Virus record (IMG/VR): IMGVR_UViG_3300024308_000035
Coordinates: 1 to 49,440 of that record
DNA from: a virus
Direction: 5' to 3' (one strand)
DNA: 49,440 nucleotides
Shown in pieces: positions 1-7,040 of the stretch. The notes beneath the pieces were generated by a model. It was not told the DNA's origin and did no database searches. It worked only from the letters and a program-made list of their open reading frames with translations. Every line of letters starts with the position of its first letter. The first letter of the stretch is position 1. The translations under genes and the position numbers were made by a program.

Positions 1-17
1 CCCTTGCGCCGGGTTTT
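1..17 (+). terminator. Right half of an end-spanning intrinsic terminator
   Basis: GCCGGGT at 8-14 followed by a T run is the 3' arm of a hairpin. Its 5' arm, ACCCGGC, lies at 49427-49433 at the far end of the window. The first 8 bases repeat the last 8, so merging the ends gives a 7-bp perfect stem with a 6-nt loop and a T tail. It would end the transcript of the ThyX block just before the primase operon. Confidence 0.6.
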
Positions 18-59
18 CTTCGTCTGTACCATGTCGCAAAATAACGCGGAGGACGCATT

Positions 60-422
60 GTGACTTTTGTTGACGCTAAACAACTTGCCGAGCTGCTGGG
101 GCTGTCCGTCCGGCACGTTCAGCGCCTGGCCGCGCAGGGCTCTATCCCGCACCACCGCTTCGGCGACCTGATGCGCTTCGACGTGTCTGCCGTACTGGCC
201 GCCACCGGGTGCAGCATGACGGCCGACGACGCAGCGATTACCCGTTTCACCAGCGCCATGCGCGACAAGATGGCCAAGGGGCGAGCAGAAGGTAAACACG
301 GCTGGGAGGGCTGCCCAGTGGATGAGCTGCACGACCTGCTCGCACGGGCCGCCACTCAGCAGGACTACGCGAGCGTGGGGAACTACGCGATGATGCTGCA
401 CGAACGGCAGTCTGAGGCATGA
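60..422 (+). CDS. Helix-turn-helix protein with phage nucleotide-metabolism-type C-terminal domain
   Basis: A 120-aa protein. Residues 1-50 form an excisionase/MerR-like winged helix (a VDAKQLAELLGLS recognition helix followed by the turn and an RFGDLMRF wing). The C-terminal half contains KGRAEGKHGWE and a DYASVGNYAMML tail, a pattern I associate with the N-terminal domain of phage dATP/dGTP diphosphohydrolase-like proteins. The start is GTG, preceded by CGGAGGA at 47-53. The gene overlaps the primase gene by 4 nt, so translation is probably coupled. It may be a regulator or loader for replication; the exact role is unknown. Confidence 0.75.
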   Translation: MTFVDAKQLAELLGLSVRHVQRLAAQGSIPHHRFGDLMRFDVSAVLAATGCSMTADDAAITRFTSAMRDKMAKGRAEGKHGWEGCPVDELHDLLARAATQQDYASVGNYAMMLHERQSEA

Positions 423-3016
423 GCCCCCTTCACCAGTGGGCCCGCTACTACGCCGGGCGGGGCTTCGCTATTTTCCCGCTCGTTCCCGGCACTAAATCGC
501 CCTTCGCGGACTCGCACGGTTCGACCGAGGCGACTACCGACCTTGCCCGTATCGATGCGTGGTGGACCGCCAACCCTGACGCTAACATCGGCTGCAAACC
601 GTCGGCCAGTTGCGGCGGTCTGTACGTCTACGACGTTGACCCGCGTAACGGCGGCGTGGGCGACCCGAACATCTGCTCGCCTATGCGTGTGCTCAGCCCT
701 GGCGGCGGGTACCACGACTGGCTGGTCGCGCCGAACGATCCGACCGTCCGCTACTCCGGTGCGCCGGCGCAGGGCGTGGACGGCAAGTACAACGGCTATG
801 TTGCCCTGCCGCCGTCGCTGCACCCGAACGGCAAGCGCTACGAGTGGGTGAACGGCCCCGACGCCGCGCCGGCGCCAATACCTGAGTACCTCATCCGCCG
901 TTGCAAACCGCGCGAGCGTACCGCGCCGACCGGCGGCACCCTGGCCGACACTGCTCGCATTACTGAAGCGCTGGCACGGCTCGACCCGACCGACTATCAC
1001 CAGTGGGTCAACGCCATGGCCTCAGTGAAACACTGGGAGGACACGACCGAGGGTGCTGAGGGTGTTGGCTTTGAACTGGTCCGCCAATGGTCCGAGCAGG
1101 ATCCGCGCCACGACGACGGGCAGTTCGCCGACAAGTGGGAAACCTGGAACAGCGACGCTTCGAACGCACGCACCCTCGGCAGCCTGCTGCACGACGCCGG
1201 GCTCACCGCTGAGCAGAACCAGGTCGACCCGCTGGCAGCGTTTACCGCCGCTGGCGTACCTGCCGAACTGCCCGCGCCGGCTGCCGTGGTCTGGACGACT
1301 GAGCCGGTGGCCAACTTCAAGGCCGACGCCCCCGCCATGGATATTCTGGGCGACATGCTGGCCGACGATCACCGCGGGTTTGCTGCGCGCTGGCAGGCTG
1401 GCGCTGACGTGCTGGATGATCTGGCGTGGCGCTGCGGCAGTAACTGCGAGCGCGTGGCGGAAATCCTAAGCCTAAGTGGCCGACCAGTCGACGAGCAGGC
1501 AGTGGCCCGGGCCTGTGCCGGATGCACCACCTGGTACACGGTCAAGCCGAAAACGCCCGAGCAGGCGATAGTCATGGCCGATCAGCCGGCAGTGCCAGTG
1601 GACGACGGTACGCTGGTGCACGCGTTCCGGGTGTGCCTCGGCATGTTCCAGCACCTGCCCGGCCTGTTCGAACGAGACGGACTGCTCGTGCGGGTCACCG
1701 CTGACGGTCGAATCCTCGACCATGACGTGCACAGCCTGTCGCACTTGCTGGAAACATACCTGCAGCTTACCAAGGGCGGTAAGGGCGCGGCGGCCAAGTG
1801 CCCCGAGACCCTGGCGCGCCGCCTACTGGGTCACGGCGAGTACCCCGGCGTGCGGTCGATCAAGGCCGCCGTACCGATGCCTACCGCACGGCCTGACGGT
1901 TCGGTGATCACCGAGCAGGGCCTGGACGTGGCCACCGGATTGTACCTACTGGGCGCGCCGATTCGTGAGCCGCGGGCGCTGGCCGGTGCTGAGCTTGAGG
2001 CGGCTAAAGCCCGAGTACTGTGGCCGTTCCGCGAGTTCCCGTTCGCCAATCAGTCGGCGGTGGGTACGCTGCTATCCGCGCTACTCACGGCTGTCGTACG
2101 GCCGGCCCTGGACACGGCCCCGGCGTTTCTGGTCAACGCCCAGGTGCACGGCACGGGCAAAACGCTGCTGTCCGAGGCACTGATGATCGCTGCCACCGGG
2201 TCGACCGCGCCGCTCACCCTGCCCGATGATCCAGCCGAGCAGGGCAAGACGCTGATTTCGATGCTGCTCGAAGGCCCACGGGGCGTGCTGTTCGACAACG
2301 TCATGTCGGTGCTCAAGCCAAACGCCACGTTCTGCTCGGCCATGACCAGTGAGTCGTACCGGGCGCGCGGCCTGGGCGGCATGAAACTGGTGTCGGTCAG
2401 CAACCGGGCGCTGTGGGTGCTGAACGGCAACAACGTCGAGCTCCGCGGCGACGTGGTGCGCCGGGTGCTGTCGATCGTGCTAGACAGCCCGGAGAACCCT
2501 GAGACCCAGCGGCACGACTTCGATCCGCGCGAGGTCATACGGTCCGGGCTGGCTGAATACCGGGCGGACCTGCTCGACCTGATCGTCTCGTATCAGGCGG
2601 CTGGCATGCCGTTGCAGAGCCGTGAGGGCATGGCGTCGTTTGAGCAGTGGAACCGCATGGTGCGCAACTGCGTGTTATGGCTCGGCTTCGCTGACCCGCT
2701 GCAGACGCTGAAAGAGGCCCAGGCCGAAGACGGCGAGACGATGCTGCTGCGCCGCATGCTGACCGTGTGGTACGACCGGTTCGGCGACGACGCCATGCTG
2801 CTGCGCGATCTGGCAGCGCATCCGTTTGAGGGCGAGGTGGCCGCCGAGTGGCAGGAGGTGTACGGGCTGATCACCACGTTCAAAGGCCGCCAGGACCCGG
2901 CGCAGTTCGGCTACTGGCTGCGGCGCATGAAAGGCCGCAAGGTCGACGGTATGCACTTCACGGCCGGCGGGGTGGGTAAGGGCGGGGTGACGAAGTGGTG
3001 TGTTAAAAAGAGCTGA
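419..3016 (+). CDS. Bifunctional primase-polymerase / helicase
   Basis: An 865-aa protein. The N-terminal domain (about 5-160) is an archaeo-eukaryotic primase (Prim-Pol) fold. It has the metal-binding pair D72-x-D74 (YVYDVDP) and a GGYHDW motif. A PriCT-like segment follows (about 190-265: DYHQWVNAMASV, FADKWETWN). The C-terminal half has a P-loop HGTGKT at 577-582 with a downstream GVLFDNV that may be Walker B, so it is probably the replicative helicase motor. It should lay primers and unwind DNA at the phage fork, working with the family A polymerase at 35934-38201. It is translationally coupled to the upstream HTH gene and ends just before a strong terminator. Confidence 0.85.
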   Translation: MSPLHQWARYYAGRGFAIFPLVPGTKSPFADSHGSTEATTDLARIDAWWTANPDANIGCKPSASCGGLYVYDVDPRNGGVGDPNICSPMRVLSPGGGYHDWLVAPNDPTVRYSGAPAQGVDGKYNGYVALPPSLHPNGKRYEWVNGPDAAPAPIPEYLIRRCKPRERTAPTGGTLADTARITEALARLDPTDYHQWVNAMASVKHWEDTTEGAEGVGFELVRQWSEQDPRHDDGQFADKWETWNSDASNARTLGSLLHDAGLTAEQNQVDPLAAFTAAGVPAELPAPAAVVWTTEPVANFKADAPAMDILGDMLADDHRGFAARWQAGADVLDDLAWRCGSNCERVAEILSLSGRPVDEQAVARACAGCTTWYTVKPKTPEQAIVMADQPAVPVDDGTLVHAFRVCLGMFQHLPGLFERDGLLVRVTADGRILDHDVHSLSHLLETYLQLTKGGKGAAAKCPETLARRLLGHGEYPGVRSIKAAVPMPTARPDGSVITEQGLDVATGLYLLGAPIREPRALAGAELEAAKARVLWPFREFPFANQSAVGTLLSALLTAVVRPALDTAPAFLVNAQVHGTGKTLLSEALMIAATGSTAPLTLPDDPAEQGKTLISMLLEGPRGVLFDNVMSVLKPNATFCSAMTSESYRARGLGGMKLVSVSNRALWVLNGNNVELRGDVVRRVLSIVLDSPENPETQRHDFDPREVIRSGLAEYRADLLDLIVSYQAAGMPLQSREGMASFEQWNRMVRNCVLWLGFADPLQTLKEAQAEDGETMLLRRMLTVWYDRFGDDAMLLRDLAAHPFEGEVAAEWQEVYGLITTFKGRQDPAQFGYWLRRMKGRKVDGMHFTAGGVGKGGVTKWCVKKS

Positions 3017-3022
3017 CGAATG

Positions 3023-3045
3023 GCGCCCCTAACCGGGCGCTTTTT
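3023..3045 (+). terminator. Intrinsic terminator after the primase gene
   Basis: A 6-bp perfect GC stem (GCGCCC / GGGCGC) with a 6-nt loop and five T residues. It is followed within 4 nt by a new promoter, so it insulates the primase unit from the next operon. Confidence 0.85.
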
Positions 3046-3048
3046 CGT

Positions 3049-3077
3049 TTGACAGGAAATAAAACGGGCCGCATAAT
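3049..3077 (+). promoter_or_regulatory. Sigma70-type promoter, cassette copy 1
   Basis: TTGACA at 3049-3054, a 17-nt spacer and CATAAT at 3072-3077. It belongs to the dispersed cassette family with CG before the -10 and GCGC after it (here separated by GA). The leader carries AACGAAACGGAGTTA, which supplies the ribosome-binding site for the gene at 3111. Confidence 0.85.
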
Positions 3078-3110
3078 GAGCGCACATTCAACGAAACGGA
3101 GTTACTTAAA

Positions 3111-3287
3111 ATGGCTAATTTCACTAACGGTCAAGAAATCAAAGTAATCAGCGGCACCCACGTCGGCAAGACCGGCTGGTTCAACAAGGAAAATGCCCAC
3201 CGTGCGGGTAAGTGCTTCATTTGGTTCAAGACCGTCAACGTCACCGGCGCTCAAGTGAGCTTGACGGACCTGGAGGCGGCGCAGTGA
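3111..3287 (+). CDS. Small KOW-like protein
   Basis: A 58-aa protein that is the first gene after the promoter at 3049, with ACGGAGTTA as ribosome-binding site. Residues 8-24 (QEIKVISGTHVGKTGWF) resemble the KOW loop of ribosomal L24 and NusG: a KVISG strand, the G-x-x-G-K-T-G turn and an aromatic. The rest is a short beta-rich tail. KOW modules bind RNA or protein, so a transcription or translation role is possible but not shown. It overlaps the next gene by 4 nt (GTGA). Confidence 0.75.
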   Translation: MANFTNGQEIKVISGTHVGKTGWFNKENAHRAGKCFIWFKTVNVTGAQVSLTDLEAAQ

Positions 3288-3466
3288 GCGACCTAACCTG
3301 GGCGGTCGGAGGGCGCGGACCGGCCCGCAGCGCGGTCGTCTTTTGTAGTCACTGTCGGGCGGTGCTGTCGCGGCCCCTCCCCTTGACCGCAGTGTGCGAG
3401 GAGCTGGCCTTGGTGGCTGAAACCCATTTCTGCACACCGGCGAAACCCTGGCGGCCGGCGCCATGA
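3284..3466 (+). CDS. Small hypothetical early protein
   Basis: A 60-aa protein of unknown function. The GTG start overlaps the previous stop, and GGAGG lies upstream in the preceding gene. A CxxC pair (FCSHC) plus a later Cys could bind a metal. It sits in a chain of six overlapping small genes, all driven by the promoter at 3049. Confidence 0.6.
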   Translation: MSDLTWAVGGRGPARSAVVFCSHCRAVLSRPLPLTAVCEELALVAETHFCTPAKPWRPAP

Positions 3467-3651
3467 CTGACAATCAAACCATCGCCGAGCAATGCGCCCA
3501 GGCCGACAACCCGTACGAAGCAGCCGTCGCGGTCTGCGCATACACGTCGAAGCCGTCGGCGCATCGCAAGGTGTTCATTTTCGCAGACCGCAGCACACTG
3601 GCGTTTGCGGTTACCTATCAAGTGGCTGAAACGGGAGTGATGGCGCCATGA
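3463..3651 (+). CDS. Small hypothetical early protein
   Basis: A 62-aa protein with an ATGA overlap to its upstream neighbour. The sequence is an alanine-rich helix followed by a KVFIFADRST strand-like segment. No family recognised. The tight spacing on both sides supports it as a real gene. Confidence 0.6.
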   Translation: MTDNQTIAEQCAQADNPYEAAVAVCAYTSKPSAHRKVFIFADRSTLAFAVTYQVAETGVMAP

Positions 3652-3866
3652 CTGACAGGCCTGAATGGGTTAAGTGCATCAACGATGCGCACCTCGACAA
3701 CACCGGGCTATCTTGGTGCGGTTGTCGAATCGAAACGTTCGAATTCTCGTTCGTCGACATAGGCCACGCAGCGATGAACGGGCGAAATGGCGGCCGCCTG
3801 GTAGCCTGTCCGGAGTGCGTATCCGCAATTTGTGAGGCGCTGCGCAATGGGCAATCCTTCGACTGA
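3648..3866 (+). CDS. Small cysteine-containing early protein
   Basis: A 72-aa protein with two Cys pairs (WCGC near residue 25 and CPEC near residue 55). This is a likely zinc-binding arrangement of a phage zinc-ribbon type. ATGA overlap with the previous gene. Function unknown. Confidence 0.6.
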   Translation: MTDRPEWVKCINDAHLDNTGLSWCGCRIETFEFSFVDIGHAAMNGRNGGRLVACPECVSAICEALRNGQSFD

Positions 3867-4038
3867 TCATGCCGACAGCGCCCAGGCGCGCGAGTGGGAC
3901 CGGCCGACCGCCGGTCCTGCTCAGGACGATTGGCTCGATCCGACCGCGCCGAACGAGTATGAGGCGCAATGCAAACGAACAGCCGCTGCACGTGTGCGGG
4001 CGGCGATTGAGAAACTGGAACGGAGATTTATGCGATGA
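3847..4038 (+). CDS. Small hypothetical protein
   Basis: A 63-aa protein starting inside the end of the previous gene (20-nt overlap). Acidic, Pro/Ala-rich N-terminus and a basic amphipathic C-terminal helix (AARVRAAIEKLERRF). The 4-nt overlap with the following gene supports the reading frame. No family recognised. Confidence 0.5.
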   Translation: MGNPSTDHADSAQAREWDRPTAGPAQDDWLDPTAPNEYEAQCKRTAAARVRAAIEKLERRFMR

Positions 4039-4436
4039 AAGCACCGACTGGAAAACTTGCGTTGGCTTACCGGTCACTCGCTGTGGCGGAAGAAAGAGCA
4101 GAACGGTTTATGGCCGAGCGGGACGCACTGCAAGCGCTGCTGAACGAGCGGGACGGTCAAATTGATCAGCTCGGGCAAGTGCTCGGCGAAATCCTGGTAG
4201 CGGCGGGCATGATTCGGGGTGACGTGCCGTTGAGTGGACCGCAGTTGCTACAGTTCGGCAGGCAGTTCTGCGAGAACTTGCCGGGCCCTCTGGATGAACG
4301 GGCCCTTTTCGAAAACTGGCTCCGTAGCCGTCCGCACGTTTTGAATGTCGGTTTCAACAAAGAGTCCGCTCGCTATGTATTGCAGGAAGATGAGGACTGC
4401 TGGCAGGCCTGGCAAGCACGGGCGGCGCTCAAATGA
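4035..4436 (+). CDS. Coiled-coil phage protein with WQARAAL C-terminal box
   Basis: A 133-aa protein. Residues 15-60 form a heptad-rich coiled coil (AEERAERFMAERDALQALL). The last 45 residues (ERALFENWL ... CWQAWQARAALK) match a short domain that recurs at the C-terminus of the protein at 43422-44342. The two genes probably share a mobile phage domain. Function unknown. Confidence 0.65.
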   Translation: MKAPTGKLALAYRSLAVAEERAERFMAERDALQALLNERDGQIDQLGQVLGEILVAAGMIRGDVPLSGPQLLQFGRQFCENLPGPLDERALFENWLRSRPHVLNVGFNKESARYVLQEDEDCWQAWQARAALK

Positions 4437-4945
4437 GCCGCCTGGTACGCATGGCCCGACTGTTCGCGCAGGCCGCACACGGGGCCACTGGGCAGGTGCG
4501 GCGGTACACCGGTGAGCCGTACATCGAGCACCCGGCAGAGGTCGTCGCACTGCTCAAGCGGGCTGGGGTGACCGACGATGCGATGCTGGCCGCCGCGTGG
4601 TTGCATGACGTGGTTGAGGATACGCGCATTGACCACTCGACAATCAACCGTGTATTCGGCCCCGGCGTCGCCTGGCACGTACACGACCTGACAGATCAGG
4701 TGCCTGCTTTCTCGGGAAACCGCGCATACCGAAAAGCCCGAGAGTGTGAGCGGCTCGCCCAAGTGCACCCGCTTTCGCAGTCGGTGAAACTCGCCGACCT
4801 GATCAGCAACACGCGGTCGATCCGTGAGCACGACCCGAAGTTCTGGCCGGTGTATCGGGCTGAGGCTCTGGCGCTGCTGGACGTACTGCGAGACTGTTCA
4901 CACCCGGCGCTCTGGCGTCAATTGGAAGAGGAACTGCAGGAATGA
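4433..4945 (+). CDS. HD-domain (p)ppGpp hydrolase, MESH1/SpoT-like
   Basis: A 170-aa single-domain protein. The HD motifs are in order: H16, H33 in YIEHPAEV, H58-D59 in AAWLHDVVEDT with E62-D63, and D122 in VKLADLISNT. This is the MESH1/SpoT-hydrolase signature, with no synthetase or ACT/TGS domains. The family removes the 3'-pyrophosphate of (p)ppGpp using Mn2+. In a phage it would relieve the host stringent response and keep nucleotide synthesis and ribosomal-type promoters active. It is in the early operon and overlaps both neighbours by 4 nt. Activity on another 3'-phosphorylated nucleotide is possible. Confidence 0.85.
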   Translation: MSRLVRMARLFAQAAHGATGQVRRYTGEPYIEHPAEVVALLKRAGVTDDAMLAAAWLHDVVEDTRIDHSTINRVFGPGVAWHVHDLTDQVPAFSGNRAYRKARECERLAQVHPLSQSVKLADLISNTRSIREHDPKFWPVYRAEALALLDVLRDCSHPALWRQLEEELQE

Positions 4946-5127
4946 AAGAACTGTACATAGCGTGCGAGAAATCCCGAGACGAGATGCGGTTAGACCTTGA
5001 GGGTGATTCGATCCTGATAACGGTCGAGGCTAGCCACGGTGAACAGGCGTCTGTCTTCCTTGAGAATCCCGACACGGTCGCAGAGCTGCGCGATGCGTTG
5101 GACGAATGGCTGGAGCGAAACGCATGA
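4942..5127 (+). CDS. Small hypothetical early protein
   Basis: A 61-aa acidic protein. Predicted beta strands (RLDLEGDSILITVEA) are followed by a C-terminal helix (TVAELRDALDEWLER). Overlaps its neighbours by 4 nt on both sides. No family recognised. Confidence 0.6.
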   Translation: MKELYIACEKSRDEMRLDLEGDSILITVEASHGEQASVFLENPDTVAELRDALDEWLERNA

Positions 5128-5348
5128 ACCGGGCAGAGCGAAAGGAGGCAGGGGAGGCGTTCAAGGGCATTCTGACAGCCCCCGACCGCATTCAGGCCGT
5201 GAAAGCCCTGGAAAACGCAGGCTTCGGCAAAACGGATTGGCTCAAGGCCGAACTGAAGGCCGCGCAGGGGCTACTAGCAGAACGCAACGCCGAAATCGAA
5301 AAGCTGCGCGCGACTATTCGTCAACTGATGAAGGACCTGATGCAATGA
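5124..5348 (+). CDS. Small coiled-coil protein
   Basis: A 74-aa, mostly helical protein with a C-terminal coiled coil (LLAERNAEIEKLRATIRQL). The start is the ATG that overlaps the upstream stop. AAAGGAGG-like sequence sits downstream of this start, not upstream, so translation is probably coupled. Function unknown. Confidence 0.6.
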   Translation: MNRAERKEAGEAFKGILTAPDRIQAVKALENAGFGKTDWLKAELKAAQGLLAERNAEIEKLRATIRQLMKDLMQ

Positions 5349-5614
5349 AAATCCCCGAACTGTGCTTTTACGATTTCAACCAGCAGCACGCGCCGTGCCG
5401 GGTCGACACATTCCACGAGCGGCACCCGTCGCCCGAGCCGCGCTATACGATGGTGGAGGTGGGGCCCGAGGCGATCCCGGCGCTTGAGCAGCACTGGCAG
5501 ACGGGACGGCCGGTAGAACTGCTGGGGGTTGTTTTTGAATTTGCCGTCGTGGCAAAAACGCGAAAACGGCTTTTTCGGGCAGATCGGTACGTGGTGAGGG
5601 GCGTACTAGGGTAG
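5345..5614 (+). CDS. Hypothetical protein, last gene of the early block
   Basis: An 89-aa protein. ATGA overlap with the previous gene fixes the start. Aromatic and acidic N-terminus (LCFYDFNQQHAPCRVDTFHE) and a beta-rich C-terminus (VELLGVVFEFAVVAKT). No family recognised. The long regulatory gap begins right after it. Confidence 0.6.
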   Translation: MKIPELCFYDFNQQHAPCRVDTFHERHPSPEPRYTMVEVGPEAIPALEQHWQTGRPVELLGVVFEFAVVAKTRKRLFRADRYVVRGVLG

Positions 5615-5958
5615 GGATGAGGCCGGTCTAGGTAGAGATGGTACGGGACTGCACGATTCCATCTCTACCCGCCGGAGCCCAGTGATTCTGCGGGCTCGCG
5701 TATGTCTTATAGGTATGGAATATATACTTCTATATTGATAAGTTATGATATATACATAATGTAAACGGTGCATAACCCCAATAAGTGGTTTACCAGAAGC
5801 GTAGAAAAACCACCTCGCATCTCTCCCTTACCGCAAGACTATCGACCAAAGCCCCGTAAATGCTGAGGGAGAGATAGGGTTGAGATCCCTTATTGTAACC
5901 ACACCTATCCCTTTCAGACAGCGCGTGTTAGAATTCCGCAAAATCTAGGAGTTTTTGC
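5615..5958. other. AT-rich intergenic regulatory region with nested inverted repeats
   Basis: No gene of credible size. It contains: an 11-bp perfect inverted repeat (GGTAGAGATGG 5631-5641 / CCATCTCTACC 5659-5669); GAGCCC...GGGCTC near 5675-5697; a strongly AT-rich run at about 5700-5765 with several -10-like hexamers; GTGGTTT/AAACCAC at about 5785/5807; and a 12-bp near-perfect repeat (ATCTCTCCCTTA 5819-5830 / TGAGGGAGAGAT 5864-5875). The segment at 5704-5732 resembles the one at 20093-20120. This could be an operator region or a replication origin; neither is proven. Confidence 0.6.
5926..5934 (+). promoter_or_regulatory. Extended -10 promoter for the HNH/terminase block
   Basis: TGTTAGAAT fits TGn-TANAAT and has no convincing -35. 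Similar elements precede the neck/tail block (20174) and the lysis cassette (34359), suggesting a late promoter class. Confidence 0.5.
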
Positions 5959-6432
5959 ATGCTCGACATACCGATTCTACAAGCGCTGCTGAAATATGAC
6001 CCGCTTACCGGGCGGCTGATGCGCGGCCGCGAACGCATCAAAGGTACGCGCAAATACGCCGGCGGCCCCCTGGTCTTCTCGCTGCGCGGGAAAATGCACT
6101 CGATGGGTCGCGTTTGCTGGGCGCTGCACTACGGCTTTCTGCCCGGGCAGGTGCGCTACCGAAACGGCGACCCGACGGACAACCGAATCGACAACCTGTA
6201 CGCTCCGGGCGCGACTGAGCTGACGCACGAGGGGAAATACCCGGGCGTTTCGGTGATTCGCGATCAGCGTACCGGCCGGCACCGCGGCTACCAAGGCAGC
6301 GTGTACTTCGGAAACCCGACCCGTCGCCACCGCACAGCCGTCGTTGAAACGCCCGAGGAAGCGCGAGACCTTCGCGCCGCGCTGCAGGAGGGGTTAGAAT
6401 GGTGGGAATCTCAAAAAGGAACCGCACAATGA
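5959..6432 (+). CDS. HNH-family protein with degenerate catalytic motif
   Basis: A 157-aa protein. The framework of phage HNH proteins is present: HSMGRVCWALHYG, then RNGDPTDNRIDNL at about 75-87, with an AP2-like C-terminal segment (YPGVSVIRDQRTGRHRGY). The usual Asp-His before the NG turn is replaced by RY, so the catalytic His appears to be missing. It lies directly upstream of terminase, where many phages carry an HNH protein used in packaging. It may be a DNA-binding relic or a variant nuclease. AGGAG lies 7 nt before the ATG. Confidence 0.75.
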   Translation: MLDIPILQALLKYDPLTGRLMRGRERIKGTRKYAGGPLVFSLRGKMHSMGRVCWALHYGFLPGQVRYRNGDPTDNRIDNLYAPGATELTHEGKYPGVSVIRDQRTGRHRGYQGSVYFGNPTRRHRTAVVETPEEARDLRAALQEGLEWWESQKGTAQ

Positions 6433-7040
6433 CTCCCGATCAACTGGCGCTGTTAGAGCCCCTAACCCGTTTGCAGCGCGCCGTCGTTACAAACCTGGTT
6501 GCAGGCATGACGCAGCGGCAGGCCTACCGGGCGGCCGGCGGCACGGCGAAGAACGACACGACGGCAGATACGTGCGTTTCTACGATGCTTAGCAATGCGA
6601 AGGTGCGGGCCGCGCTGGAGGGCCTGCAGCAGGCCGCTGTGACGTCCGCGGTCATGAGCCGTGCCGAGGCATTGGAAATGCTCTCGCGCATCGCCAGAAC
6701 GCCCCTGAGCGCCCTGGTGGACTTCGAGAAGGTTCCGGTCAAAGTGGACGAGGAGACCGGCGAGGTATTGGCCACCCAAACTGTCTGGAACATCCGCGAC
6801 TCGGCGCAGCAGGACCCGGCCGCCCTGGCCCTTATTTCCGAACTTGAAGTCGGCAAGCATGGGCCGAAGATCAAAACGCACTCACAGCTCCAAGCGTTGC
6901 AGCAGCTCGCCAAGATTCAGGGCTGGGAAGCGCCGACTAAGGTCGCGCAGACTGACAGTGCGGGCAATGACGTAGACCCGGCGAGTGCCGGATTGGCCGT
7001 TCTCGACGCACTGGCGCGCAAGCATGCCCTTGACCGCTGA
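6429..7040 (+). CDS. terS: Terminase small subunit
   Basis: A 203-aa protein. The N-terminal HTH region (LTRLQRAVVTNLVAGMTQRQAYRAAGGTA) is typical of Terminase_2-type small subunits, followed by a central helical oligomerisation domain and a C-terminal segment (LAKIQGWEAP) seen in this family. It should recognise phage DNA and recruit the large subunit. It overlaps the HNH gene by 4 nt and the large subunit by 17 nt. Confidence 0.85.
   Translation: MTPDQLALLEPLTRLQRAVVTNLVAGMTQRQAYRAAGGTAKNDTTADTCVSTMLSNAKVRAALEGLQQAAVTSAVMSRAEALEMLSRIARTPLSALVDFEKVPVKVDEETGEVLATQTVWNIRDSAQQDPAALALISELEVGKHGPKIKTHSQLQALQQLAKIQGWEAPTKVAQTDSAGNDVDPASAGLAVLDALARKHALDR

Noticed and set aside
383-1000. 205-codon minus-strand frame opposite the primase
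   Set aside because: Shadow of the Prim-Pol domain with no plausible start or motif.
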